NCBI GenBank assembly: GCA_016197205.1
Contig: JACPWG010000026.1
Span: forward strand, 47,062 to 111,061
Length of the DNA: 64,000 nucleotides
Reading direction: 5' to 3'
From: Planctomycetota bacterium
GTDB taxonomy: Bacteria; Planctomycetota; MHYJ01; WSZJ01; JACPWG01
Each line of letters opens with the position of its first letter. Position 1 is the stretch's first letter. Of the stretch, positions 8,853-16,269 are shown piece by piece. The position numbers and the translations under genes are program-made. Below the pieces are notes generated by a model. It did not search any database and was not told the origin of the DNA. It worked only from the letters and a program-made list of their open reading frames with translations.

Positions 8853-11636
8853 CTACGGTGCGGGCGTGGGCGGCGCGGGCGCCTCCAGCGCCGGCGGCGC
8901 GCTCGGGGGCGGGCAGAGGACGGTCGGCGCCTGGGCGGGCGTTCCGCCTGCCGCTCCGTGCGCGCCCGGCCCTGTGGACGCGGCCGCCGCCAGCCCCGGC
9001 AGCACCGCCGACGCCGCCGGCGAGCGCGCGAGCCGCGGCCGGAAATACAGCACGGCGAGCGGCACGAGCGTGAGCGAGGAAAAGAGGGCGGAGGCCATCG
9101 CGAGGGCGGTGAGGACCCCGAACGAGATCGTGGGCCGGAAGTTCGAGAGCGCGAGGACGCAGAACCCGACGATGATCGCCACCGAGGTGTCCCAGATCGC
9201 GGTCCCGGTCGTGGCATGGGTCCGCACCATCGCCGCGTCATAGTCGCCGTCCCGCGAAAGCTCGAGCCGGTACCGGCAGAGGTAGTGGATGGCGCAGTCC
9301 ACCGAGATCCCCATCGACACGCTCGCGATCATGATCGTGATCATGTCGAGGTTGATCCCCAGCCAGCCCATGGCGCCGAGGATGAAGAGGATGTGCATGA
9401 CGTTCGGGATGACCCCGATGAGCCCGACGCGCCACGACCGGAACAGCAGGCAGATCGTGGCCAGGATGAGGCCGAAACCGGCGAGCACGATCCAGATTTG
9501 CGACGTGATCAGGCTTTCGATCATGTCCGTGTAGAGCACGAAGAGCCCGGTGAGCACGCGCTGGTCCTTTTCCAGGTCGGCGAAGTCCGGCCCGGCGAGA
9601 TAGGCCTCCAGCTCGTTGATGATCCGGCGGCGCTCCAGGCGCGGGTAGGTCTCCAGCATGCGCGCGAAGATCCGGACACTCGACCGGTCCTCCGTGACGT
9701 AGGAGCGCAGGTTGTCCTTGCCGAGGGTGTTCCGCAGCACCCGCAGCGCGGGCTTCGCGGCGAGGGCCTTCGGCCCCGGGGCGGACGAGAGACCCGCCGC
9801 GGCCACGACCCCCCGCAGCTCGTCCACGAGGTTCGTCACGGTCATGACCTTGCCGACCTCCGGCTTCGCCTCCAGGAAGGCCTGGATTTTCCGCACTTTG
9901 TCGAGGTTCGCCTCCTTCGCGAAGTAGTCGGGCTTCTTTCCGTCCAGGACGACTTCGAGCGTGATCGTGCCGCCCAGGTTCCGGTCGATGAAGCTCATGC
10001 CCTGGTAGAAGCTCGTGGACGCGCGGAAGTAGTCGATGAACTTCGTCTCGACGTCGATGCGGAACGTCCCCCAGACGGAGAGGACGATGACCGCGAGGCT
10101 GCCCGCGAGGATCCAGCCCCGATGGGCCTGGGTCGCGCGCGCGAGCCAGCGCACCGGGGCTGGGGTTTCCCGACGCGCGTCGGCGAAGAGCGGCGCGGGC
10201 GGCAGGAGCGCGAGGCCGGCGGGGATGAGCAAGAAGGAGACGACGAACGAGACGCCGACCCCGAGCGACATGAAGATGCCGAAGTCCCAGATGGAGCGGA
10301 TATCGGAGAGGAGGAGGGAGCCGAAGCCGGCGATCATGGCGACTGAAGTGAAGAGGCAGGGCTTGAGCAGGTCGCGGCACGTGTGGAGGATGTGTTCGGG
10401 GTTCGAGCGCTCCGGATGGTGGAGCTGGCTCTCTCCGTAGACGACGAGGAGCTGGATGGAGTGGACCATCGCGATGATGAAGAGAAGCGACGAGAGATTC
10501 GAGGTCGGGATGGTGATTTTCCGGTCGCAGGCGACCATGGCGCCGAGGACGACCACGACGGTGACGGCGCACGTGGCGAGGGGAAGGGCGACCCACCGGA
10601 GGCGACGGAGGACGAACCAGAGGATGGCGACGAACGCGGCCGCGACGCCGAGCCCGAAGACGCGCATGTCGTGCGAGATGTAGGCGCCGATGTCGGAGAT
10701 GACCACGGGCACGCCGCTCGTGAAGTAGGGCACCTCGCCCGGATAGGGGTGGGCCTTCAGGACTTCGCGACAGGCGCCGACCAGGGTCTCCCGCCGCTGG
10801 CGCCGCGCCTGGTCCAGCTCCTGGTAGCGGGCGCGCTTCGCCGCGAGCGCCGGCGCGCGCTCCCGGGCCAGCCGCGCGCAGCCGGCCGCGAGCTCTTCGG
10901 CGGGGAGCGCACGCCCTTCCTGGACGCCGCTGAGCCGACGGTAGACACCCTCCTCCCCACGCTCGAGCGCGGCGAGGTCGGCTTCGTCGTCGAAGACTTC
11001 GTGCTGGAGAGGGATCAGCTCCGGGTCCGCTTCGAAGTAGACGAGGAGCGAGACGGTCTTCCCGTCGGCGCTGATCAGGTTTTTCCGGTAGAGGGCGTGA
11101 TGGAGGATCTCTTCGCGGGCCAGTTTCCGATCGCAGTTCGGCGAAGAGAGGAAGAGGGGGAAGGGGGACCGCTTGTGGAGCTCGCGGCGGAGGCGGAGGC
11201 GTTCCGCGCGGGACACGCGCACGCCGGCGCGGCCGCCGGTCGGCTCGGGCAACTCGCGTCCGGCGACGGCGAGCGCGAGGCTCAACGCGAGCTTGTTGGG
11301 CGGGCTCTTGAGGAGGGGAATTTCCGTGAGGCTGAGGACGGAATCCACGCCCGGGAGCTCGAGGAACTTTTCGGAGAGGAGTTCGGTATGGCGGATGGCC
11401 TCGTCCGAAAACGGATCGCCGGGCGAGAAGGCGACCATGACGTAGTCGTCGCTCCCGAAGATCAGGTGGGAGCGGTCGTAGAGGACGAGGCTCGGGTCGT
11501 TTTCGAGGAGCAGGGACTCGGAGGAGGCGTCGATGCCGAAGCGGGGGACGAGGCGGCCGAAGCCGACCGCGAAGAGGAGGACGAGCGCGATCGGGAGCCA
11601 GGGCCGGCGGAGGACGAGGGCGGAGAAGATACGCAT
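8853..11636 (-). CDS. RND-superfamily (MMPL-type) exporter
   Basis: A 927-residue inner-membrane protein. One N-terminal membrane helix (residues 12-30) is followed by a large extracytoplasmic loop, then a cluster of five or six helices; the pattern repeats in the second half. This gives the two-fold RND layout with about twelve helices. Typical phrases are SSLLFIIAMVHSIQLLVVY and SVSMGISVDCAIHYL, which carry the small and acidic residues of helices 4 and 10. The length fits the MMPL/HpnN/patched-like group of lipid and hydrophobic-molecule exporters rather than AcrB-like drug pumps, and no adaptor or TolC gene lies nearby. The C-terminus ends in a Pro/Ala-rich tail. Substrate unknown. It is the first gene of a likely two-gene operon with the M28 lipoprotein. 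Confidence 0.92.
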   Translation of the reverse strand: MRIFSALVLRRPWLPIALVLLFAVGFGRLVPRFGIDASSESLLLENDPSLVLYDRSHLIFGSDDYVMVAFSPGDPFSDEAIRHTELLSEKFLELPGVDSVLSLTEIPLLKSPPNKLALSLALAVAGRELPEPTGGRAGVRVSRAERLRLRRELHKRSPFPLFLSSPNCDRKLAREEILHHALYRKNLISADGKTVSLLVYFEADPELIPLQHEVFDDEADLAALERGEEGVYRRLSGVQEGRALPAEELAAGCARLARERAPALAAKRARYQELDQARRQRRETLVGACREVLKAHPYPGEVPYFTSGVPVVISDIGAYISHDMRVFGLGVAAAFVAILWFVLRRLRWVALPLATCAVTVVVVLGAMVACDRKITIPTSNLSSLLFIIAMVHSIQLLVVYGESQLHHPERSNPEHILHTCRDLLKPCLFTSVAMIAGFGSLLLSDIRSIWDFGIFMSLGVGVSFVVSFLLIPAGLALLPPAPLFADARRETPAPVRWLARATQAHRGWILAGSLAVIVLSVWGTFRIDVETKFIDYFRASTSFYQGMSFIDRNLGGTITLEVVLDGKKPDYFAKEANLDKVRKIQAFLEAKPEVGKVMTVTNLVDELRGVVAAAGLSSAPGPKALAAKPALRVLRNTLGKDNLRSYVTEDRSSVRIFARMLETYPRLERRRIINELEAYLAGPDFADLEKDQRVLTGLFVLYTDMIESLITSQIWIVLAGFGLILATICLLFRSWRVGLIGVIPNVMHILFILGAMGWLGINLDMITIMIASVSMGISVDCAIHYLCRYRLELSRDGDYDAAMVRTHATTGTAIWDTSVAIIVGFCVLALSNFRPTISFGVLTALAMASALFSSLTLVPLAVLYFRPRLARSPAASAVLPGLAAAASTGPGAHGAAGGTPAQAPTVLCPPPSAPPALEAPAPPTPAP

Positions 11637-11980
11637 GGATTCCGGCCCCAGTGAAGAGTCCTGGAGGTCGTCAGGCTTGGTACTATTCTAGCCGGGGAGG
11701 GGGCAAATTCAACGAATTGCCTACCGCGAGTCTCAAGACAAAAGACTTCGGCGGGTGCTCGCCGACCGGGGACGTCGGACGACTCGGCGGATCCCTCCAG
11801 CGGGAGGCGCCCCACGGACGGGCCACCACCCATTCCCCGAGGGCGGACGCGGAGTCTCCAAGGATTTGTTCCGCCGGGGAGGGGAGAGGGGGCGCGGGGT
11901 GGGACGCCGCGCAAGGGGGACAGGCAGGGCACCGCGGACGGGGGGGCGGCGCGGGACCGCGAGGAGGGACGCGACAGACA

Positions 11981-12148
11981 ATGATCAATGACCAAGTTCC
12001 AAGGACCAATCAATGACCAAGTGACCAATGACCAAGGGCTTGCGCTCCACCAGCGAAGAAGGATGACGGCGCCGTGGCCCTGACGCCGGTCACGTGTCCA
12101 GTTTGGTCATTCGGGCTTCGTCATGGCTTGGTCATGGATCATTGGATC
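11981..12148 (+). repeat. Repeat family DR-165 (aatgaccaa), copy 1
   Basis: Begins with aatgatcaatgaccaag units, continues through agggcttgcgctccaccagc and aaggatgacggcgccg, and ends in ttggtcatt units that are inverted relative to the start. The same order of blocks recurs in direct orientation at 13011-13190. The pair brackets the first zinc-ribbon gene. Confidence 0.8.
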
Positions 12149-12204
12149 CCTACTGCGCAACTTCTGGAAGTCTCTTCGAGATATTCGCGAGGCCGGATTT
12201 TCGA

Positions 12205-12287
12205 AACCACAGCTTTCACGGATTTTTCGGGATTTCACAGATTCCGAATCTGTGAAATCGCCGTTAGTCTGTGAAATCTGTGGTTCC
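12205..12287 (+). repeat. Repeat family cacagatt, copy 1
   Basis: An inverted repeat opening with gaaaccacag and closing with ctgtggttcc. Inside is the phrase ctgtgaaatcgccgttagtc, which recurs with two changes at 53516-53539. It is much richer in A and T than its surroundings. Confidence 0.75.
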
Positions 12288-12498
12288 CTTTCGGTTTCGG
12301 GCGCGTGCCTGACTTGGACCCCTACCGGTGAACTTCTTGAAAGCGTCTCCAGATTCGCAGGCGACGAAACCACAAAGACTCGAAGTCACGAAGACCACAA
12401 AGGCGCTTTTCGGCCGAGCCAAACTCGCCCCCCTCAGTGACGGTCCTTCGTGGCCTCTCCCCCAGGGCGAATGCGCCTTCAGCTCAGGCTCGCGAGGT

Positions 12499-12831
12499 CT
12501 AGTAGCGGGAGGACTTCACCTTGCTGTAGCAATCGCGGCAATAGACGGGGCGGTTCTGCTTCGGTTCGAAGGGCACATCGGCCTTGCCGCCGCAGGAGGC
12601 GCAGGTCGCGGTGAACATCGGCCGGTCGCTGCGGCCCATGCCGCCGCCCATGCCACCGCCGCCGCCACCACCACCGCCACCCCCCTCCGCGCGACGACGA
12701 GCCTTACGGCACTCGGGGCACCGCTTCGGTTCGCTCGTGTAACCCTTCTTCTGGTGGAACTCCTGGTCGTCCGCAGTGAAGACGAACGAGGTCCCACATT
12801 CCACGCAGGTCAAGTTCTTGTCCTGGAACAA
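12499..12831 (-). CDS. CxxC-x17-CxxC zinc-ribbon protein, paralogue 1
   Basis: A 110-residue protein with two zinc-binding modules. The N-terminal one is of the zf-trcl type (LTCVECG, later KRCPECRKARR); the C-terminal one is the CxxC-x17-CxxC domain (CASCGG and, seventeen residues on, CRDC). A run of about eleven glycines separates them. The start is TTG at 12831, at the position equivalent to the GTG start of the paralogue, with GAGAGGG upstream. The family is widespread in Planctomycetota, Chloroflexi and others; its role is not established, though nucleic acid binding is often assumed. It shares a 5' leader with its paralogue (hairpin 12858-12870, box 12875-12888). Confidence 0.9.
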   Translation of the reverse strand: MFQDKNLTCVECGTSFVFTADDQEFHQKKGYTSEPKRCPECRKARRRAEGGGGGGGGGGGMGGGMGRSDRPMFTATCASCGGKADVPFEPKQNRPVYCRDCYSKVKSSRY

Positions 12832-12890
12832 AGTACTACCCTCTCAACAGGTCTCGACCCCCTCTCGGGGAAAACAGATCCCAGCGGACT
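12832..12890 (-). promoter_or_regulatory. Conserved leader of zinc-ribbon paralogue 1
   Basis: Upstream of the TTG start the transcript would carry the box tccgctgggatctgttttcc (12870-12889) and then a small hairpin of four to five C-G pairs (12858-12870). The other zinc-ribbon gene has the same order at nearly the same distances (14061-14100), although the bases between differ. This looks like a shared regulatory leader; the mechanism is unknown. Confidence 0.5.
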
Positions 12891-13010
12891 TGCCTCTCCC
12901 CAGGAGGAAGGAGAGAACCAAATCCGCAAGGATCGAGGGGACCGATAATCAATCCCCGGCCCCCGGGGCGGGCCGGAATTCGCTATTTACCGCGGCTGGA
13001 TGAAACTGGA

Positions 13011-13190
13011 AATGATCAACGCCCAATTTCCAAGGACCAATCAATGCCTAAATACCAAATGACCAAGGGCTTACGCTTCGGCAGCGAAAAAGGATGAGTG
13101 CGCCGCAGGCCTTACACCGATCACATGTCCAGTTTGGTCATTCCGGCTTGGTCATTGATTGGTAATTGGACATTGAACCTTGGTCATTCG
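13011..13190 (+). repeat. Repeat family DR-165 (aatgaccaa), copy 2
   Basis: Matches 11981-12148 in the same orientation, including caaggaccaatcaatg, agggcttacgcttcggcagc, aaaaaggatga and ccagtttggtcattc. The ends carry aatgaccaa and ttggtcatt, so the unit is partly self-complementary. Confidence 0.8.
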
Positions 13191-13323
13191 TCAGCGGGCT
13201 CTGGTTGCGGCCACCGCCTGCGGCAGGGCACCCCTCAGCCCACCTTCGCGCGCTGCGGCCGGCTTCGGAGCGCAGGCCCGCCCTTTGCCTCTCGTCTCTC
13301 GCCCCCACACGCGGAGCGGGCGG

Positions 13324-13373
13324 CTATTGACCTGGATCTTTTGCGCTCTCGCGCAAAGGAGCCAAGTCAATAG
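13324..13373 (-). terminator. Stem-loop downstream of rpsU
   Basis: An outer stem ctattgac/gtcaatag and an inner stem tttgcgc/gcgcaaa around a tctc loop, separated by internal loops. It starts 13 bases after the S21 stop codon on the transcript strand. There is no T-run after it, so it may be an RNA-stabilising or processing hairpin rather than a classical terminator. Confidence 0.5.
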
Positions 13374-13385
13374 CACTTCCCCACG

Positions 13386-13604
13386 TTACCGCGTGAACCG
13401 CGGAATACGCTTTTTTTTCTTCTTCTGGAGGTTCCGGATGTTCTTCTCGCGCTGCTGTTCCTCACGCCGGCGACGTTCGCTCGGCTTTTCGTAGAAGGAC
13501 AGGCGCTTGATTTCGCGGAAGAGGCCCGCGTCGTTGCAGATGCGCTTGAACTGACGGAGCGCCTTTTCGAGGCGGTCGCCCTTGTCTACCCGAATACGAA
13601 TCAT
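13386..13604 (-). CDS. rpsU: Small ribosomal subunit protein bS21
   Basis: A 72-residue protein with the S21 hallmarks: an N-terminal IRIRVDKGDRLEKALRQFKR, the central FREIKRLSFYEKPSERRRRE and a strongly basic tail rich in lysine runs. It binds the 30S platform near the anti-Shine-Dalgarno end of 16S rRNA. The ATG start at 13604 is preceded by AAAGGTGG nine bases upstream. The two zinc-ribbon paralogues lie on either side on the same strand; the upstream one ends 40 bases before it, so co-transcription with that gene is likely. Confidence 0.97.
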   Translation of the reverse strand: MIRIRVDKGDRLEKALRQFKRICNDAGLFREIKRLSFYEKPSERRRREEQQREKNIRNLQKKKKKRIPRFTR

Positions 13605-13644
13605 CGACCCGCACCACCTTTCAGGACCGGGAGGAGAAGCCGCG

Positions 13645-14037
13645 CTAGCGGCGGGAATCTTTCATCTTGACGAAGCAGGCCCGGCAGTAGACCGGCCGGT
13701 CCTGTCTGGGCTCGAAGGGAAGCTCGGCCTTGCCGCCGCACGCATCGCAGGTGGTTTCGAAGAGGACGCGTTCGGAGGAGCCGCCCGCGCCGCCACCACT
13801 CCCGCCACCGCTCCGACTCCCTGCCCCGCCGCCGCTCCCTGGGGCCCCGGCCCCTTCCCCGCCGCCCCCGGCGGAACGAGCCCCCTTGCGGATCTGGCGT
13901 CGCCTCGCCTCGCGACAGGGCGCGCACCGCTTCGGCTCGCTCGCGTAGCCCTTCTTCTGGTGGAACTCCTGATCCTCGGCGGAAAAAACGAAGGTCGAAC
14001 CGCACTCGATACAGGTCAGGTTCTTGTCCTGGAACAC
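13645..14037 (-). CDS. CxxC-x17-CxxC zinc-ribbon protein, paralogue 2
   Basis: A 130-residue paralogue of the protein at 12499. The GTG start at 14037 was chosen because VFQDKNLTC aligns exactly with the start of the other copy; the longer frame upstream has no family similarity. It has LTCIECGS with KRCAPCREARRR, then a Gly/Ser-rich linker longer than in paralogue 1, then CDACGG and CRACFVKMK spaced for CxxC-x17-CxxC. rpsU follows after 40 bases, which links the gene to translation by position. Function is not established. Confidence 0.9.
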   Translation of the reverse strand: MFQDKNLTCIECGSTFVFSAEDQEFHQKKGYASEPKRCAPCREARRRQIRKGARSAGGGGEGAGAPGSGGGAGSRSGGGSGGGAGGSSERVLFETTCDACGGKAELPFEPRQDRPVYCRACFVKMKDSRR

Positions 14038-14100
14038 CGGCTTCTGTTCTCCACCTCGGCGCCCCTCAGCGGGGCCAATTCGAAAAAAGTCCCAGCGGAT
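14038..14100 (-). promoter_or_regulatory. Conserved leader of zinc-ribbon paralogue 2
   Basis: Carries atccgctgggacttttttcg (14081-14100), then a hairpin gcccc-tcagc-ggggc (14061-14075), then GGTGGAG before the GTG start. The box and hairpin are shared with the leader at 12832-12890; hairpin-to-start distance is about 24 bases here and 27 there. Confidence 0.5.
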
Positions 14101-14315
14101 CTGACTCTCGCGCTCCCGCTCCGCGCCTCGCGGACGACCACCGATCGGACGACTGCGGGAGTCGAGGACCAGCTCCGCTGGGACTGGGCTGCCATCCGCT
14201 TCGAATTTCACTTCTACGAGCGGCCCACATTTTACCGGTGGCAGGGTCCGTGTCAAGTGAAAAATTCAGGCCGCCAGGGCCGGCGCGGGCAGCCGCTTGG
14301 CCCTCGAAAACGTCT

Positions 14316-15314
14316 TCACCGCGCGCGCGGCGGCCATGTCGCCGCCGCGGCAATGCCGTGCCGCAGCCCCGTCAGCGAGACGCCCACGCGCTCCACCCCG
14401 AGACCCGCGAGGGAGAAGGCCAGCACCGTGAGCCCCGAGACGATGATGTCCGCGCGCGCCGGATCCATCCCGGGCACCCCCCGCCGCTCTTCCACGCTCA
14501 TGCCGTGCAGACGCTCGAGTAGCTCCTCGACGAACGCCCGTCGGACCTCCACAGGCCCGCCCGTGGCCGGCCGCACCGCCCTCGTCTTCGCAGCGAAGAG
14601 CGCGCCGCCCGTCGCGACCTGCGCCAGCGTCACCGCGGTCCCGCCCACGAGCAGGAGCGGCGCGCCCCGCGGCACCGAGCGGAACGGGCCCGCCGCCAGT
14701 ACCCGTCGCACGTGGGCCTCGAGCCGGGTCCGGTCGGCCGGCGGCGTCGGCGCCGTCGACAGGAAACGCTCGGTCAGCCGCACGGCCCCCAGCTTGTAGC
14801 TTCGGCTCCACTGGATCGCAGCGCCGGCCCCTACCGTGAACTGGGCGCTCCCGCCCCCGACGTCCAACACGAGGAGACGAGCGCCGGGACGGGTTCTGCC
14901 CGTGCCGCCGGCCTGTGCGCCCGTACCCGCGACACCGCCGGCCACCGCGCCGAGAAAACCATAGCGCGCCTCCTCCGCGCCGGACAGGATGGCCACCTCG
15001 AGGCCGGTTTCGCGGCGCACGCGCTCCAGGAAGGCCTCGCGATTGTCCGCGTCCCGGATGGCGCTCGTGGCCCCGCAGCGGACCTCCGACGCGCCCAGGC
15101 CCCGCGCCTCGGCCGCAAGCTCGGCGAGCACCGCGATCGTCCGCGCCATCGCGTCCTCGCGCAGCGAACTCGAGGCGCCGATCCCCTTCCCCGAGCGGGT
15201 CGGCAGCACCCGCTCCGTGAGCGTCCGGCCCAGCGCGCCGCCGCGCCCGACCTCCGCCACCAGGAGTTTGGTCGTGTTCGAACCGAGATCGATGGCCGCG
15301 CGAATCTTCTCCAT
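14316..15314 (-). CDS. Ppx/GppA-family phosphatase
   Basis: A 332-residue enzyme of the sugar kinase/Hsp70/actin fold that hydrolyses polyphosphate and/or pppGpp. The ATG at 15314 gives the canonical start MEKIRAAIDLGSNTTKLLVAE (phosphate-1 motif), with GAGG five bases upstream. LDVGGGSAQF is the phosphate-2 motif, LLLVGGTAVTLAQV follows, and GVSLTGLRHGI lies near the end. EARYGFLGAV holds the usual E-E-A-RYG signature. The length matches short exopolyphosphatases that lack the C-terminal HD domain of E. coli Ppx. It follows the PgeF-like gene on the same strand. Which substrate it prefers cannot be read from the sequence. Confidence 0.93.
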   Translation of the reverse strand: MEKIRAAIDLGSNTTKLLVAEVGRGGALGRTLTERVLPTRSGKGIGASSSLREDAMARTIAVLAELAAEARGLGASEVRCGATSAIRDADNREAFLERVRRETGLEVAILSGAEEARYGFLGAVAGGVAGTGAQAGGTGRTRPGARLLVLDVGGGSAQFTVGAGAAIQWSRSYKLGAVRLTERFLSTAPTPPADRTRLEAHVRRVLAAGPFRSVPRGAPLLLVGGTAVTLAQVATGGALFAAKTRAVRPATGGPVEVRRAFVEELLERLHGMSVEERRGVPGMDPARADIIVSGLTVLAFSLAGLGVERVGVSLTGLRHGIAAAATWPPRAR

Positions 15315-15431
15315 CCGGTCCTCGCAAATGACACCAAGCTTTTTTCGAGCCGGCGAGGGTCGAGCGGGCCCTTCGCGGCAGCGCACCCGCGTGCGACCCT
15401 TCGCGTCAAGCCGCGGCCGCGTACGGCGGGG

Positions 15432-16265
15432 TCATCGCAGCACCACCACCGTCCCGAACCGCCCGCCCCGCGCCCCTTCGCGGCGGTACGAGTAGAAAAG
15501 TTCCGGGCGGCATCGCGTGCACGCGCCCGCCACTTCGATCCGCTCCGCCGGCACGCCCGCGTCCAGGAGCTGCCTTCGATTGCACGACCAGAGGTCGAAG
15601 GTCCTTCGGTCACCCGCTCCCGTTCGCAGGTACTCGTCCGCGTAGGGAAGGGCGGCGCGCATCGTCGCGACGAAATCCTCCCGGACGTCAAAACAGCACG
15701 GCCCGATCGACGGCGCGATCCCGACCACCAGGTCGCCGGGCCGGCTGCCGTAGCGGTCGGCAAGCACACGCACGAGGCTCCCCGCCATGTTCGCCGCCGT
15801 CCCGCGCCAGCTCGCGTGCGCGGCGCCCGCGACGTGCCGCGCCGTGTCATACGCCGCGAGGCACGGGCAGTCCGCCGACATCGCCGTCAGCGCCACCCCC
15901 GGCCGGTCGGTGACCAGGCCGTCCACGCCCGGGACCATCCACGTCGCCGGCTGCGGCGCCGCGACCGCGCCCGCCGCGCCCGGCATGCCCGCCCCTCCTG
16001 CCTCCACGACGGCGATCCGGCTCCCGTGCACCTGCTCCGCGAACACCTGTCGCTCGGGCGCGTAGCCGACGGCCGCGGCAAGTCGCCGCCGGTTTTCGAG
16101 CACCGCCGCGGGATCGTCCCCGACCGACCGCGAGAGGTTCATGGAGGCGAAGCCCCCGCCGCTCACTCCCCCGCGCCGGGTCGAGGTCGCGGCGGCGACC
16201 CCGGAGGCCGCGTCCAACAGCGCGAACCGCACCAGCTCTACGCGGTCGGCTTCGGTCCTCGCCAC
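15432..16265 (-). CDS. pgeF: PgeF/YfiH-type laccase-domain protein
   Basis: A 277-residue protein of the multicopper-polyphenol-oxidase-like (DUF152) family, now linked to purine nucleoside phosphorylase activity and to peptidoglycan fidelity. Key residues are visible: H80 in AEQVHGS, C133 in SADCPCL, H150 in AAHASWRGT and the closing IGPCCFDV. The start is a GTG at 16265 with a GGAGG-rich stretch upstream that lies inside the end of the transporter gene; the two genes are only 4 bases apart, so translation is probably coupled. Confidence 0.92.
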   Translation of the reverse strand: MARTEADRVELVRFALLDAASGVAAATSTRRGGVSGGGFASMNLSRSVGDDPAAVLENRRRLAAAVGYAPERQVFAEQVHGSRIAVVEAGGAGMPGAAGAVAAPQPATWMVPGVDGLVTDRPGVALTAMSADCPCLAAYDTARHVAGAAHASWRGTAANMAGSLVRVLADRYGSRPGDLVVGIAPSIGPCCFDVREDFVATMRAALPYADEYLRTGAGDRRTFDLWSCNRRQLLDAGVPAERIEVAGACTRCRPELFYSYRREGARGGRFGTVVVLR

Positions 16266-16269
16266 GGTG

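Larger units (their letters stand above)
11637..12498. other. Repeat-filled intergenic region
   Basis: No credible gene. It contains a ccaatgacc/ttggtcatt repeat (about 11981-12148), a cacagatttcac-type repeat (12205-12287), and a single ccacaaagactcgaagtcac block (12369-12402). 11700-11980 is GC-rich with no visible structure. Confidence 0.75.
12891..13385. other. Intergenic region downstream of S21 gene
   Basis: Holds the second DR-165 repeat (13011-13190) and a hairpin next to the S21 gene (13324-13373). Between 13191 and 13320 there is GC-rich sequence with no gene that I can support. Confidence 0.65.

Noticed and set aside
12123..12440. Open frames of about 100 residues at 12.1-12.4 kb
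   Set aside because: They are translations of the cacagatt and related repeats and match other repeat copies in sequence, not any protein.
14038..14256. N-terminal extension of zinc-ribbon paralogue 2 (a further 73 codons)
   Set aside because: No counterpart in paralogue 1, and it would translate the conserved leader box and hairpin.
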